Positions 35,880 to 46,812 of a stretch of DNA of 64,000 bases are shown here, piece by piece (position 1 is the stretch's first letter; every line of letters starts with the position of its first letter). The stretch lies in NCBI RefSeq assembly GCF_036320965.1, contig NC_092287.1, forward strand, positions 6,467,297 to 6,531,296, written 5' to 3'. Under the pieces are notes generated by a model. It did no database searches and was not told the DNA's origin. It saw only the letters and a program-made list of their open reading frames with translations. This DNA is from Panulirus ornatus (Eukaryota; Arthropoda; Malacostraca; Decapoda; Palinuridae). The position numbers and the translations under genes are program-made.

Positions 35880-36112
35880 GATATCCCTGGGGATAGGGGA
35901 GAAAGAATACTTCCCACATATTCCCTGCGTGTCGTAGAAGGCAACTAAAAGGGGAGGGAGCGGGTGGCTGGAATCCTCCCCTCTCTCTCTCTTTTTTTTT
36001 TATTTTCCAAAAGAAGGAACAGAGAAGAGGGCCAGGTGAGGATATTCCCTCAAAGGCCCAGCCCTCTGTTCTTAACGCTACCTCGCTAATGCGGGAAATG
36101 GTGAATAGTATA
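35880..36112 (+). mobile_element. S2 repeat, complete
   Basis: ATATCCCTGGGGATAGGGG through TAGAAGGCAACTAAAAGGGG and GAGGAACAGAG-type middle to CTACCTCGCTAATGCGGGAA, ATGGTGAATAGTATAG. It is followed directly by a LINE fragment. Confidence 0.85.
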
Positions 36113-36545
36113 GTATGATGAAGATTAGACATATTAAATGAATGAGTGAGGAAAGGATGACAAAGAGGATATTGATGTTGGAAGTGGAGAAAACAAGAAT
36201 GGGGAGACCAAAGTAGGATAGCAGGATGGAGTGGAAAAGATTTTGAGTGAGTGGGGGTCTGAACATGCACGCTAGTGAAAGGTGTATACAGGACAAAGTG
36301 AACTGGAATGATGTGGTATACAGAGGTCGACGTGCTGTCAACAGACGGAACCATGGCATGTGAAGTATCCTGGGTAAACCATGGAAAGGTCTGTGGGGTT
36401 TGATTGTGGACAGGATGCTATGGTTTTGGTGCTTTACTGATGACAGTTAGAGAATGCATGTGAGAGGATGTGGCCTTTCTTTATCTGTCCCAGGTGCTAT
36501 CTTACTAACATGTGAAATGGCAATCAAATATGAGCGTAGAAATGG
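36113..36545 (+). mobile_element. RTE-like LINE copy N, old C-terminal fragment plus 3' UTR
   Basis: Strongly decayed: GAATGAGTGAGGAAAGGATG, GGATGGAGTGGAAAAGATTT, GTGAACTGGAATGATGTGGT, then UTR and a weak tail (TGCTATCTTACTAACATGTG). Confidence 0.75.
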
Positions 36546-38011
36546 AGGAAGATACACAGATTTCAGCAAAGGTAAAAACTAACTTAAGAAAACCAAAAAA
36601 GCAAATTCTGTAACAAACATAATATTGAAAATAGATGGAGAAAAAATGGAATCACTACAGATGCCACGCAAGAATAGAAATCAATGGCCAAAATATGATT
36701 AAAGATATCACACATCACCAGTTACCTAAAAACTAGAATAGGATAATGATATGAATCAATAATGGGAAGAGCATGAAATATATAATGAATAAAAAAGGTC
36801 AAAATGATGGAATGAGAAGTTAAGTATAAATGCACAGATTATGACTACCACAAAGACCCAACAGACCCACATAATTCTTTTTTATTTGAGAACCAAATAC
36901 GGAAAGTTTCAGCAGAGATGGGAATAAAGCAGTAGTAAAAAAAAATTATAGGATAAGAAACACCTCTTTCAAGAATGGAAGAAAAGTAACTATATATGTG
37001 GAATAAAAAAATATAAGGGAAGTGCAGTAACTAAAAATCAGCTGAGGACTAATAAAGAGATAGAATCTTTGGAAGATAATGCATATAAACATTAAAAGTC
37101 TGATAAGTACGAATTCTAGAACAAGAGTTTATTACACTAATGGATACAATAACAATACTAACAATAGCAATACAATCATAATTGATGTCAGATAATGAAA
37201 AAATGAAGAATGACAAAAGTTTGGAACATGTTGAAATGTTTAGAGCAGATGAAGAACCAAATTTAAACAAGGGGGTATGTCAATATCAATATGTGTCTAT
37301 AATAGGTTAAAAGGAAAACAGATGCAAAACAGAAATACTTGACTCCAAGATGGCAATACCTCTTGAAATCCATGAAGAAGGCCACACTTAAACACCTTTT
37401 ATTCTCTGTTATTTATTATTCTTTTGAACCCTCTACTTCCAACTATCATAACATTTAGTTCTTACGTACACCTATTTATCTATCTATCTATATCTCTGAT
37501 GCCTGTTCCCTCCTGAAACTCCCTCAATTGAGTGGGGTGGACAAGGCAACAGTCTCCATAACTAGTTAACTCCAGTGCAGCTTCTTAGCCTTTAGTGCCC
37601 ACCCTTAACAGGCCAATGGCAGAAGGCAACTATAGTGCAGTGCCTGCAGTGACTCTAATCTAGTATTCCTACTGACTTCTACCTAATGCTCCTGCTTAAA
37701 TGTTCCTATCTACTACTTCTATCTATTGCTCCTACCATTTTGCCAAATGGCAGGGCTAGTGCACAGTGCTCAGTGCAGGAAAATCTGTAATTAAGAATGA
37801 GCTATGTGAGTTAAGCGTTAAGCGTGACAAGGAGAGATTGTATGCCAGTAGTCCAAGTGTGAGGGAGGCAGAAATAAAATTTGGTCATATCAATTATAGT
37901 ATAAAAATTCTTCAACAGAATTTGTGGAATATCCTTTAGATGCAATAAGCAGATTAGAATGCTTTGCTATGTGGCATGATGTGTATACAAATATTTGCTC
38001 AGACAACTTAC
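36546..38011. other. Intron 3, part near exon 3
   Basis: AT-rich without exon evidence. About 37540-37740 carries the dispersed repeat also seen inverted near 1380-1510. Confidence 0.45.
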
Positions 38012-38081
38012 CAGATGTAGGACGGACCCATTCCAAATTCTTAGAGGATGCACTTGGCGTTCGTGAAGATTTGGATACATC
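38012..38081 (-). CDS. ETS factor exon 3: serine-rich N-terminal exon
   Basis: 70 nt, acceptor TTTTTTTCACAG before 38081, donor GTAAGT at 38011-38006; enters in phase 0 and leaves in phase 1. It encodes DVSKSSRTPSASSKNLEWVR and PTS, with no recognised domain. It links in frame to exon 2 (upstream) and the Pointed exon. Confidence 0.85.
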
Positions 38082-38347
38082 CTGTGAAAAAAAGAAAAAA
38101 AAAAGGAAATTAGTTAAGACAAATTTAGCTTTTCCATATCAATATAATAAGCTTGAAATCTCTTCCTGTTCTCAGTCAGACTTGTCTTATGATACTTTTT
38201 CTAATTCAAAAGTGACATTGATTCTGGAAATTATCACAACTTAAAAATAACATACTTCAGCAAGACACACACATATGAAATGTTACTGCTGGAGTATATT
38301 TTCAACAGATATAAACATGAAAAGGTTCAATAATTTTTTCTGGTGAT

Positions 38348-38516
38348 AAGGAACTTTCCTTTTTTTTTTTTTTTTTTTAATTTTCCAAAAGAAGGAACAG
38401 AGAAGGGGGCCAGGTGAGGGTATTCCCTCAAAGGCCCAGTCCTCTGTTCTTAACGCTACCTCGCTATCGCGGGAAATGGCGAATAGTATAAAAAAAAAAA
38501 AAAAAGGAACTTTCCT
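38348..38516 (+). mobile_element. S2 insertion with 13-bp target duplication and poly(A)
   Basis: AAGGAACTTTCCT is present at 38348-38360 and 38504-38516. Between them lie a T run, the S2 3' half (AAGAAGGAACAGAGAAGGGG, CCTCTGTTCTTAACGCTACC, GCGGGAAATGGCGAATAG) and an A run. This is a 5'-truncated retroinsertion. Confidence 0.92.
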
Positions 38517-38764
38517 GTAATTCTATACCTAGGTGAAATAGAAATATATACAAGTCACTGCTGAAACAGAGCAGAAGCAAAAAGTAGGGTTTTATGGATC
38601 ACATTCACTACCTACCTTTTTGGGGATTATATGTTCTAAAAATTTCTATGGCGACAGCATTAGTACTTGTGGTATTATAAAGGACAAAATTACTTTTTTG
38701 TTTTTACATTTCCTTATGTTAACTGAGACAGCAAGGGCATACTAAATGCCCTATCAAAGCCACC

Positions 38765-39140
38765 TATTAATGCTACGATGGTTTTGGTGCATTACACATG
38801 ACAGCAAGAGACTGAGTGTGAATGAATGTGGCCTTTTTTGTCTGTTTTCCTGGCACTACCTTGCTACAGCAGGGGATAGCAATGCTGTCTCCTGTGGAGT
38901 TGGGTAGTGCCGGGAATGTATGAAGGCAAGCAAGTATGAATCTCTACATGTATATATATCTATATGTCCATGTATGTGTATGTATATGTATGTATGTATG
39001 TATATGCTTATATGTATATGTGTATGTGTGGGCATTTATGTATAGATGTGTGTATATGAGAGGATGGGCCATTCTTCATCCATTTCCTGGAAATACCTTG
39101 CTGATGCGGGAAACAGCGATCAAATATAATAAATATAAAT
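38765..39140 (+). mobile_element. LINE 3' UTR and tail fragment, old type
   Basis: GGTTTTGGTGCATTACACATG, GACAGCAAGAGACTGAGTG, then the long-form UTR and a tail with CTTGCTGATGCGGGAAACAG and CGATCAAATATAATAAAT. Confidence 0.75.
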
Positions 39141-39144
39141 AAAT

Positions 39145-40535
39145 TCTATTTATCTATTACACTTAGTCGCTGTCTCCTGCATTAGCGCACGGAAACAGAT
39201 GAAAGAATGACCCAACCCACCCATATACACATGTATATGTATAGACGCCCACACAAGCACATATACATACATACCTATACATTTCAACGTACACATACAT
39301 ATACATATATACACATGTATATATCCATACTTGCTGCCTTCATCCAGAATATACCCGTCACCATCCTGCCACACATGAAATGGCACCCACCTCCCCTTGC
39401 AAGCGTGCGAGGGAGCACTAGGAAAACACAACAAAAGGCCACATTTGTTCACACTCATTCTCTAGCTGTCATGTGTAATGCACCAAAATCATGATTCCCT
39501 TTCCACATCCAGGCCCCCAAAAACTTTCCATGGTTTATCCCAGACACTTCACATGCCCTGGTTCAATCCAATGATAGCACGTTGACCCCAGCATACCACA
39601 TCGTTCCAATTCACTCTATTCCTTGCACGCCTTTCACCCTCCTGTGTGTTCAGGCCCCGAGCACTCAAAATCTTTTTCACTCCATCCTTCCACCTCCAAT
39701 TTGGTCGACCACTTCTCCTCATTCCCTCTATCTATGACATATATATCCTCTTTGTCAATCTTTCCTGACTCATTCTCTCCATGTGACCAAACCATTTCAA
39801 TACACCCTCTTCTGCTCTCTCAAATAAACTCTTTTTATTACCACACATCTCTCTTACCCTTTCATTACTTACTCGGTCAAACCACCTCACACCACATATT
39901 GTCCTCAAACATTTCATTTCCAACACATCTACCCTCCTCCACACACCTCTATCTATAGCCCACGCCTCACAACCACACAACATTGCTGGAACCACTATTC
40001 CTTCAAACATACCCATTTTTGCTCTCCAAGATAAAGTTCTCACCTTCCACACATTTTTTAATGCTCCCAGAACCTTCGCCCCCTCCCCCACCCTGTGACT
40101 CACTTACACTTACATGGTTCCATCCGCTGCTAAATCCACTCCCAGATATCTGACACACTTCACTTCCTTCAGTTTTTCTCCATTCAAACTTACATCCCAA
40201 TTAACTTGTCCCTCAATCCTACTGAACCTAATAACCTTGCTCTTTTTCACATTTACTCTCAGCTTTCTTCTTTCACACACTTCACCAAACTCAGTCACCA
40301 ACTTGTGCAGTTTCTCACCCAAATCATCCACAAGCACTATATCATCAACGAACAAAAACTGACTCATTTCCCAAGCCCTCTCATCCATAACAGACTGTAT
40401 ACTTGCCCCTCTATCCAAAACTCTTGCATTCAACTCCCTAACCACCCCATCCATAGACAAATTAAACAATCATGGAGACATCATGCATCCCTGCAGCAAA
40501 CCGACTTTCACTGGGAACCAATCACTTTACTCTCT
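39145..40535 (-). mobile_element. RTE-like LINE copy P, decayed RT plus long 3' UTR and tail
   Basis: The minus-strand tail lies at 39145-39215, UTR to about 39560, then C-terminal block and RT ([49 protein letters not shown]) to 40535. The catalytic ADD motif reads VDD. The frame is broken. It is tail-to-tail with 38765-39140. Confidence 0.85.
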
Positions 40536-40862
40536 GTTTATCTACCTGGATGTGGAAAGGGAGCTGTGCTTTCAGTGCACGGATGTGACCTTTGTTGTCT
40601 TTTCCTAGCGCTACCTCGCGCTCACGCGGGGGAAGGGGGGTGACATTTCATGTGTGGCGGGGTGGCGGTTAGAATGGATGAAGGCAGCATGTATGAATAT
40701 ATACATGTGTATATATGTATATGTCTGTATACGTTGAAATGTATAGGCATGTATATGTGCGTGTGTGGGTGGGTTGGGCCATTCTTTCGTCTGTTCCCCT
40801 GCGCTACCTCGCTAACAAGGGAGACAGCAACAAAATAAATATATGTATAAAAAAAATAAAAC
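40536..40862 (+). mobile_element. LINE 3' UTR and tail fragment
   Basis: CTGGATGTGGAAAGGGAGCT, TTTTCCTAGCGCTACCTCGC, GGCGGGGTGGCGG and a tail GCGCTACCTCGCTAACAAGG ending in AAAAATAAAA. Confidence 0.8.
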
Positions 40863-41174
40863 ATTATAACACGATATATCTCGGCTGCAAGGGAGGTCAG
40901 GCGATTTCCGTAGCTTCTGATTATTCATGAAAAGTGTTTCACATGTGTGTATGACTGTCTTTAACTATCCCAACATTTTCCCTGATACTTATATCCCACA
41001 CCAGTATTACCTGATACAATTTTGCATATGAATTTCTCCAATGAACGCCGCTCTGCTTCTCTTATTGTCAAAGCTTACATTCATTAAATATCGACACTGT
41101 TAACACGCCAATAGTAGTCAGTACTTTACACTCACAAACTATTGCATTCATACCAAGAACAGAACACAACTTAC

Positions 41175-41230
41175 GTCATAAAAGGGAAACCTGTAGGGGA
41201 CTTCAGAAGGCATTCTTCGGCTCTGGTTCC
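41175..41230 (-). CDS. ETS factor exon 2, with internal start ATG at 41213
   Basis: 56 nt, acceptor TTTTCTTTTGCAG before 41230, donor GTAAGT at 41174-41169. Read in the frame of the downstream exons it gives NQSRRMPSEVPYRFPFYD. The ATG (41213-41211) has A at -3 and, used as a start, yields a 363-residue protein beginning MPSEVPYRFPFYD. If exon 1 is joined instead, its first two bases complete a glycine codon (PVE-G-NQSRR) and the 1007-residue frame continues. The exon is unusually short and its flanking splice signals are strong. Confidence 0.85.
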
Positions 41231-42603
41231 CTGCAAAAGAAAACTATATTTACTTTCCCATATTATATAACTTTTAAGAATCAGTCTCTACTGAAACTTC
41301 TAACTAGATAATGTTTGCAATATAAAACTATATGTATCCTTTAAAGTATATTCATTACGGAAAAAAATATGAATGCCTATAGAAACATGGTGTGTTAAAT
41401 CTTTCCAGAATCTTATCTTTATCCAGTTCTCTTAAATTATTCTGGTGGGAGTATGGACTATAATACTTAAAGTGACACAGCAGAACACCTAGATGGTAGA
41501 TGAAGATGTAATATCAGCTGACAGACCCTATATTAGGAGGTTTCACTACTATTTTCTGTTCTGGGTTAATGAAACATACGTGTCCATTTCACTGAACAGA
41601 TTCTCCATACTGCGTATGGTAAACCACATTTGTAATCTCTGGAAAAAAATAAATACATATATATAATTAAACTCGCCCATTTGCTTCATATTCCACACCA
41701 ATCAACCTATTACACCACCATCATATTCATCATACACTCCCAGTACTTAATTTGAGGCTCATGCAACTTCGTACTCTAGTATATTACACTAATTCATCCA
41801 TGAATTTGTTCTATCACTCTCATATATACTTCACTTAACTGTACTTTGGATATATGCAAATTATCACTTACGTCCCTATCTAAAGAGTTAATAATTAAGT
41901 TTCATTCTATTACCTTCGGAAACTAATGTAGTTCAATGTATCATGTGCTGTGGACTAATGAAAGCTCTTCTTCCCTCAGAGTGTTAAGTACTTGCCTCCA
42001 ATCCTACAAAGGATGTCAGCCTTTTAACAGCTTCAACTCCAAACTACGACACAGCTCGGCCATTATCTGGTGCCCCTTAAGATTACACATGCCACATTAA
42101 TCACTTGTTGCAAGGCTTATTCATGTTAGCCCAGTATGCCATCAACCATACGGCAACAGAGAAGTTTATTAAAAGGAAATACATAATAAGAAGCATATCG
42201 TATACGTAATAAGGACTGTAAAAAGAAAGAAAAAAGGACGAAGTTATACAGATTATTAGGCTCGGGTGGTAAATATGAATGTGACACATGGCAACTGTAG
42301 AGGGTCATTATATTGCCAATTTCGCTTTAATTCGCGTCTAACATATCCTCAAGGTTTCTTCACACAATCATCCAAGATTATCTGGTTAATTTTCGAACTC
42401 AAGTAAAAGTACCTTAGCCTAACTTATCTGGAAAAAAGACCAAACACTGTAAAAATGTAGTCATAAGCGACGGCATTTAATGTTATACAAAGTCGAAGAC
42501 AAGCAACTTCATGTTTCCTTATCTTCAAAAGCAAAGAAAAAATCACTGTTTAATGGCTGCCTAAATACGTAAAACGGTTAATTTTCATTGGAAATTGGAT
42601 CAC

Positions 42604-42654
<51 letters not shown>

Positions 42655-43475
42655 GACATTTAGTTCAATTTCATGTTCCACAACACTGGCACAAGACCAG
42701 TCTTCAATATCAAATTTACAATATCCATTGACGTACGGCAATACATGCCAAACAGCTCCTTTCCCATCGATCATCACAAACCACTTAATACTGATCCACA
42801 AATCAGTGATGGGCACGGAAAATGGGGAAAATCCACCTACCCTCAAGGCAAGGCCATTATCACCATCTTTGCGTACATGTAGTGGGGAACACGCACACAC
42901 ATTTCCACAGCTCTTCAAAACTATTCATTAAATCATATATTCTCTGTGTCTGCTCCACAACACCCGCCATTATGTGGACTGTAGAAACCAGCACATGTAA
43001 GTGATGTGTAATATTCTATCAGTCTTTTCCTTGTTGAGATGTGGAGGACGCCTGAGTTGCCGGTTACCTAATATGACACACGTCTGTATAAACGCAGTTA
43101 ACAATTGTAACACCATAATACCGAGTGAAAACATCGAAAAGAATGAATACATTTTTAAAATCTAGTTGTTATTCAAGGTATTAAACACGTTCTGGCTTAA
43201 AAATATCGAGGAAGTTTAGCTTGGCAACAGAGAGATCAACTCCCAATACCGTCATGTCTGACTTGTGACGTCAGGCGGGCTCATCCACAGCACCACATAT
43301 ACGCATTCTCCCTCTGGCCACCATGCCTAGAGATCTGCGTAAACAACCACCTACGCCATGATACTCGGTGAACGTCTAAGGAACCGAATCCTCAAACCAG
43401 GCAAAGACTTTCAATGTTGTTTCTCCTCGCAAAACGTACGAGGAAATATATATCACTAATAGCAACACCACTTAC
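41231..43475. other. Intron 1 (exon 1 to exon 2), mostly unique
   Basis: Without repeats apart from (TA)n at about 42606-42652. Plus- and minus-strand frames of 60-120 codons at 42550-43152 have no recognised domains. Confidence 0.45.
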
Positions 43476-43735
43476 CCTTATAATCTCCTTAGTTGCCAAG
43501 GAACTAATAACACCAGCTGACTTGTAAGTGGCTTGTTGGTAGCACAACGAGATGACCTTGAATTGGGGGCATTCAGCTTCCCTTACAGTAAATATAATCT
43601 TGTCCAGGAACTTCTCACTCCAAGGACCCCACCCTATCCCTGTTACTGACTGACTGAAGGGCAGTGTTGAAGCTGTAGGAGGTAATGATGATGTAATCTT
43701 CACATCTCGCGGTGTGACCAAGTGTCGCTAGCATC
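43476..43735 (-). other. Candidate alternative non-coding first exon of the ETS gene
   Basis: A consensus donor (TATAAGG|GTAAGTGG, GT at 43475) faces the exon 2 acceptor 2.2 kb downstream. Sequence upstream of the donor is non-repetitive until (CA)n at 43738. If spliced to exon 2 its own open frame would not continue into the ETS frame, so it would act as a leader using the ATG at 41213. It is a prediction from one splice site and position only. Confidence 0.25.
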
Positions 43736-43736
43736 G

Positions 43737-43737
<1 letters not shown>

Positions 43738-43782
<45 letters not shown>
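43738..43782. repeat. (CA)n microsatellite
   Basis: About 22 CA dinucleotides. Confidence 0.95.
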
Positions 43783-43787
<5 letters not shown>

Positions 43788-43792
43788 TATAT

Positions 43793-43938
43793 GTGTTTAC
43801 CAAATGGCGTCCTAGCTTCGTCTCTTCGATGTATATCAACTGACATATTTCTCTCTTGTGTCTCCCCTGATGATGTGATTATTACACGAAAGTGCACTTG
43901 GGAGCTTATCGTGTTTCATTTTCCCCGTGGACTCATAG

Positions 43939-43942
<4 letters not shown>
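43793..43942. repeat. FB palindrome, right arm only
   Basis: GTTTACCAAATGGCGTCCTAG through TCTCCCCTGATGATGTG to CCGTGGACTCATAGGAATA, then (TA)n, as at 2930-3091. Confidence 0.85.
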
Positions 43943-44013
<71 letters not shown>

Positions 44014-44247
44014 CCCTGGGGGTAGGGGAGAAAGAATACTTCCCACGTATTCCCTGCGTGTCGTAGAAGGCGACTAAAAGGGGAGGGAGCGGGAGGCTGG
44101 AAATCCCCCCCTCTCGTTTTTTTTCAATTTTCCAAAAGAAGGTACAGAGAAGGGGGCCAGGTGAGGATATTCCCTCGAAGGCCCAGTCCTCTGTTCTTAA
44201 CACTACCTCGCTGTCGCGGGAAATGGCGAATAGTACGAAAGAAAAAA

Positions 44248-44323
<76 letters not shown>
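43943..44323 (+). mobile_element. (TA)n, S2 repeat (44011-44250), (TA)n
   Basis: S2 reads TATCCCTGGGGGTAGGGGAG to CTACCTCGCTGTCGCGGGAA, ATGGCGAATAGTACGAAAG. It is flanked on both sides by about 70 bp of TA repeats. Confidence 0.87.
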
Positions 44324-44324
<1 letters not shown>

Positions 44325-44328
<4 letters not shown>

Positions 44329-44700
44329 GCTGACAAAGAGGATATATGTGTCAGAAGTGAGGGAACAAGGAGAATGGGAAGATCAAATTGGTGAGGGAAG
44401 GCTGGAATTAAAAAAATATTTTTAGTGATCGGGGCCTGAACGCGCAGGAGGGTGTATGACGAACAAGAGATTGAGCGAACTGGAAAGATGTGGTACACAG
44501 GGGTCGACATGTTGTCAATGGACTGAGACAGGGCATGTGAAGCGGCCTGGGGAAACCATGGAAACCTGGTTGTAGATAGCGAGCTGTGGTTTCAGTGCCT
44601 TACACATGAGATTATAGAGAATGGATGTGAGTGAATGCGGTCTATCTTCGTCTGTTCCTGGCACTGACGCGGGAAACGGCGATCGCTCACAAAACAACAA
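44325..44700 (+). mobile_element. RTE-like LINE copy Q, decayed C-terminal fragment
   Basis: GAGGCTGACAAAGAGGATAT, GATCGGGGCCTGAACG, GCATGTGAAGCGGCCTGGGG, then UTR and a tail remnant (CACTGACGCGGGAAACGGCG). There is no open frame. Confidence 0.75.
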
Positions 44701-44897
44701 CGACGAACCTCAGATTATCTGAGATGGCCGGACTCTTTCTTATCTCTCATCTATCACATCCATTATCCTATCAGACAAGACTCGACTCCAGCCGCTCATC
44801 CAAGGGAAATTTACATATGAGGCTCAAGGGTCCTTCTGTGGTGTGTTTTGTGTCTCACTTGTCGTCTACAGATGCAAACGGAGAACGGTAGTAGTAC

Positions 44898-46812
44898 CTT
44901 CCACTGGGTAGACGAGGTAGACCAGTTGCACATGAAGGGATTCGGGCTCGTCTCCAGCAGCGGCCCCACCAGGCAGGTCCTCAGGCCGCATCACTATCAC
45001 GGGTGAGGACCTGGGGTTGTTGCTGCGCTCCTGCAGTGCCTCCTGCAGCTCCTCGGGTCTTATGACCAAGGGCGGCGAATTGTGATGCCCTTGCAGGGCC
45101 GCCGGCAGCTCAAACACCTGCCTTGTGCCCAAGGACGTCGAACCGGGGTTGCTGTCGAGGGGGTATATCGCTGAGGGCTGTTCCTCGGGACGCAGCTGCG
45201 GCGCGCTGCCTGCGGCAGTACCACTCCTGCCGGAGGCGAGGCGCACTGGTGGGTGAGGACCCCTCGTTAAAGCACCAGACTCACGCCCCTTGTACACCAT
45301 CGTCTCCGGCAGGTTTTGGTTGACGATACTAGGCTCACGCCCCAGGTAGACCATCGTCTCCCGCGGGTCCTGGTTGACGGCACTAGGCTCACCCCCCTGG
45401 TACACCATCGTCTCCGGCAGGTTCTGGCTGATGGCGATAGATTCACCCCCCTGCTGCACCAAGGTCTTCAGCAGGTCGTGGCTGACGGCACTAGGCTCAC
45501 CCCCCTGGTATACCAAGGTCTCCGGCGGGAGGTCGTGGCTGACGGTGTTAGGGTCACCCCCCTGGTATACCAAGGTCCTCAAAAGGTCTTGACTGACGGG
45601 GTCATCCTTCTCCTGTAGCGTCAGGCGTCGCTTGGCGGGCAGGGCACAATGGCGACCACGATCGTCCTCCCGCGCCCTCTTCTTGGCCCGTGAACGGAAG
45701 ATGGTCTCCCTCAGGGCTGTCAGCACGTCCGACCTGCTGCTGGCGGGCTCCTCGCTACTGCACGGCCGGTCATGCACGGTTCTGGTCCCCACTTCGGCGT
45801 CATATTGGCGATGATGGGTGTGGGCGGCGAGTCTGGGGTACTGAGGCAAGGGGGTGGCTACGTCACCCTGGGCTCCGGTAAGCTGCTGTGTGGGCGCAGG
45901 CGCCGTCATACTGCCCATGAAGTGGTTAGGGATGGTCATGTTGATGCCCGGGGCCACCACCTGCACCACGAAGCGGCCGTTGGCGTCCACTGTGGCGTCC
46001 AGAGTGGTGCCAGGCACGTCCTGCAGCGCCCCTCCGGAGAGGTCCTCCAGCGAACCGCTGGCTACTGGCACGGTGGGCGGGGCGGTGGCGGGCGTGAGGG
46101 GAGTGTACTGGGGGGTGTCACCGGTCGTGTACTGGAGGGTGTCAACGGTCGTGTACTGGAGGGTGTCACCGGTCGTGTACTGGGTGGTGTCACCGGTCGT
46201 GTACTGGATGGTGTCACCGGTTGTGTACTGGGTGGTGTCACCGGTCGTGTACTGGGTGGTGTCACCGGTCGTGTACTGGGTGGTGTCACCGGTCGTGTAC
46301 ACCTCTACTTCGGCGGAGGCCAAGGGCACCTCCCCAGGCATGGGCACCTCCACCTTCTCCTCCTCACACAGTGCTACGGCCTCCGACATCATCATGGGTG
46401 GGGTGTTGACCTCCGAGCGGCTGTCGTAACCCGTCAGCACCTGGTAGGTGGCGCCGCTCCCGTCCTCCGCCCCTGCGGGAGGAGTCTCAAACATCTCCAG
46501 CGCTTGTTGTGACGTGATGACGAGGTTATCCTCGTCCAAGGTGAAGAACGAAATGTCTGGCATGCCCTCCGCCGTCGCCTCGCCTCCGTCCGACGGTGCG
46601 ATCACCGTCTTTTCGTGGGGGTCGCCCATCTGTCTATACCCACGATCCCCAAGCACAGTCTGGGGGTCCGCGAGGGCCGGGGCGTAACGTTGATCCTTCG
46701 CGGACACTGGCGGGGTTGGCGAATCCTGCGGCAGACCAGGGGAAGGAAGATCCTGCATCTCCTCCACGTTCACGGCAGCCACGGCGGCGCTCAAGATCTG
46801 ATCCAGCTGCAT
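44898..46812 (-). CDS. ETS factor exon 1: 638-residue low-complexity N-terminal exon
   Basis: An open minus-strand frame of 648 codons starts MQLDQILSAAVAAVNVEEMQ at 46812, with an in-frame TGA 18 nt upstream and A at -3. I place the exon end at 44898, where GTGGAAG|GTACTA breaks a glycine codon in phase 1, exactly the phase exon 2 needs. The frame otherwise stops 32 nt later. Visible parts: an acidic-hydrophobic stretch DISFFTLDEDNLVITSQQAL (86-105), eight 8-residue YTTGDTTQ repeats (171-236), a basic AKKRAREDD...AKRR cluster (376-396, likely nuclear signal), six 18-residue repeats with VYQGGEPSAV (411-516) and two RPEEL/RPEDL boxes (585, 609). No known domain is recognised. Strong GC and CpG content contrasts with the introns. 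The donor is weak, so a separate gene is possible. Confidence 0.62.
45265..45582 (-). repeat. 54-bp coding minisatellite in exon 1
   Basis: Six diverged in-frame units of 18 codons with the core ETMVYQGGEPSAVN. Unit divergence suggests it is older than the 24-bp array. Confidence 0.85.
46105..46302 (-). repeat. 24-bp coding minisatellite in exon 1
   Basis: Eight near-identical in-frame units encode TTGDTTQY. On the plus strand the unit reads GTCACCGGTCGTGTACTGGG plus TGGT. The near identity predicts length polymorphism. Confidence 0.92.

Larger units (their letters stand above)
6689..46812 (-). other. ESE/ELF3-like ETS transcription factor gene (whole span, eight coding exons)
   Basis: Joining the eight exons listed separately gives one uninterrupted frame: 3024 nt (1007 aa) from the ATG at 46812, or 1092 nt (363 aa) from the ATG at 41213. 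In 363-aa numbering the SAM/Pointed domain is about residues 48-111, the linker 121-225, the AT-hook-like KKRGPGRPRKP 240-250, a lysine run 255-260 and the ETS domain 263-351. Intron phases are 1 (long form), 0, 1, 1, 1, 1 and 2. Factors of this family bind GGAA-type sites in the nucleus; in vertebrates the ESE members act in epithelial differentiation. The domain order and the ETS C-terminus favour ESE (ELF3/EHF/ELF5) over E74/ELF1 or PDEF. Introns total about 37 kb and are full of LINEs. A cDNA would settle which first exon is used. Confidence 0.88.

Noticed and set aside
42550..43152. Frames in intron 1, one with a hydrophobic stretch (MVLQLLTAFIQTCVILG)
   Set aside because: Short, no domain, no splice signals that join the ETS frame, and partly made of (TA)n translation.
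45772..46512. Plus-strand 246-codon frame with GRVLGGVTGRVL repeats, and a minus-strand TRPVTPPS frame
   Set aside because: They are other-frame readings of the 24-bp minisatellite and GC-rich exon 1; the minus-strand 648-codon frame explains the region and fits the splice phase.
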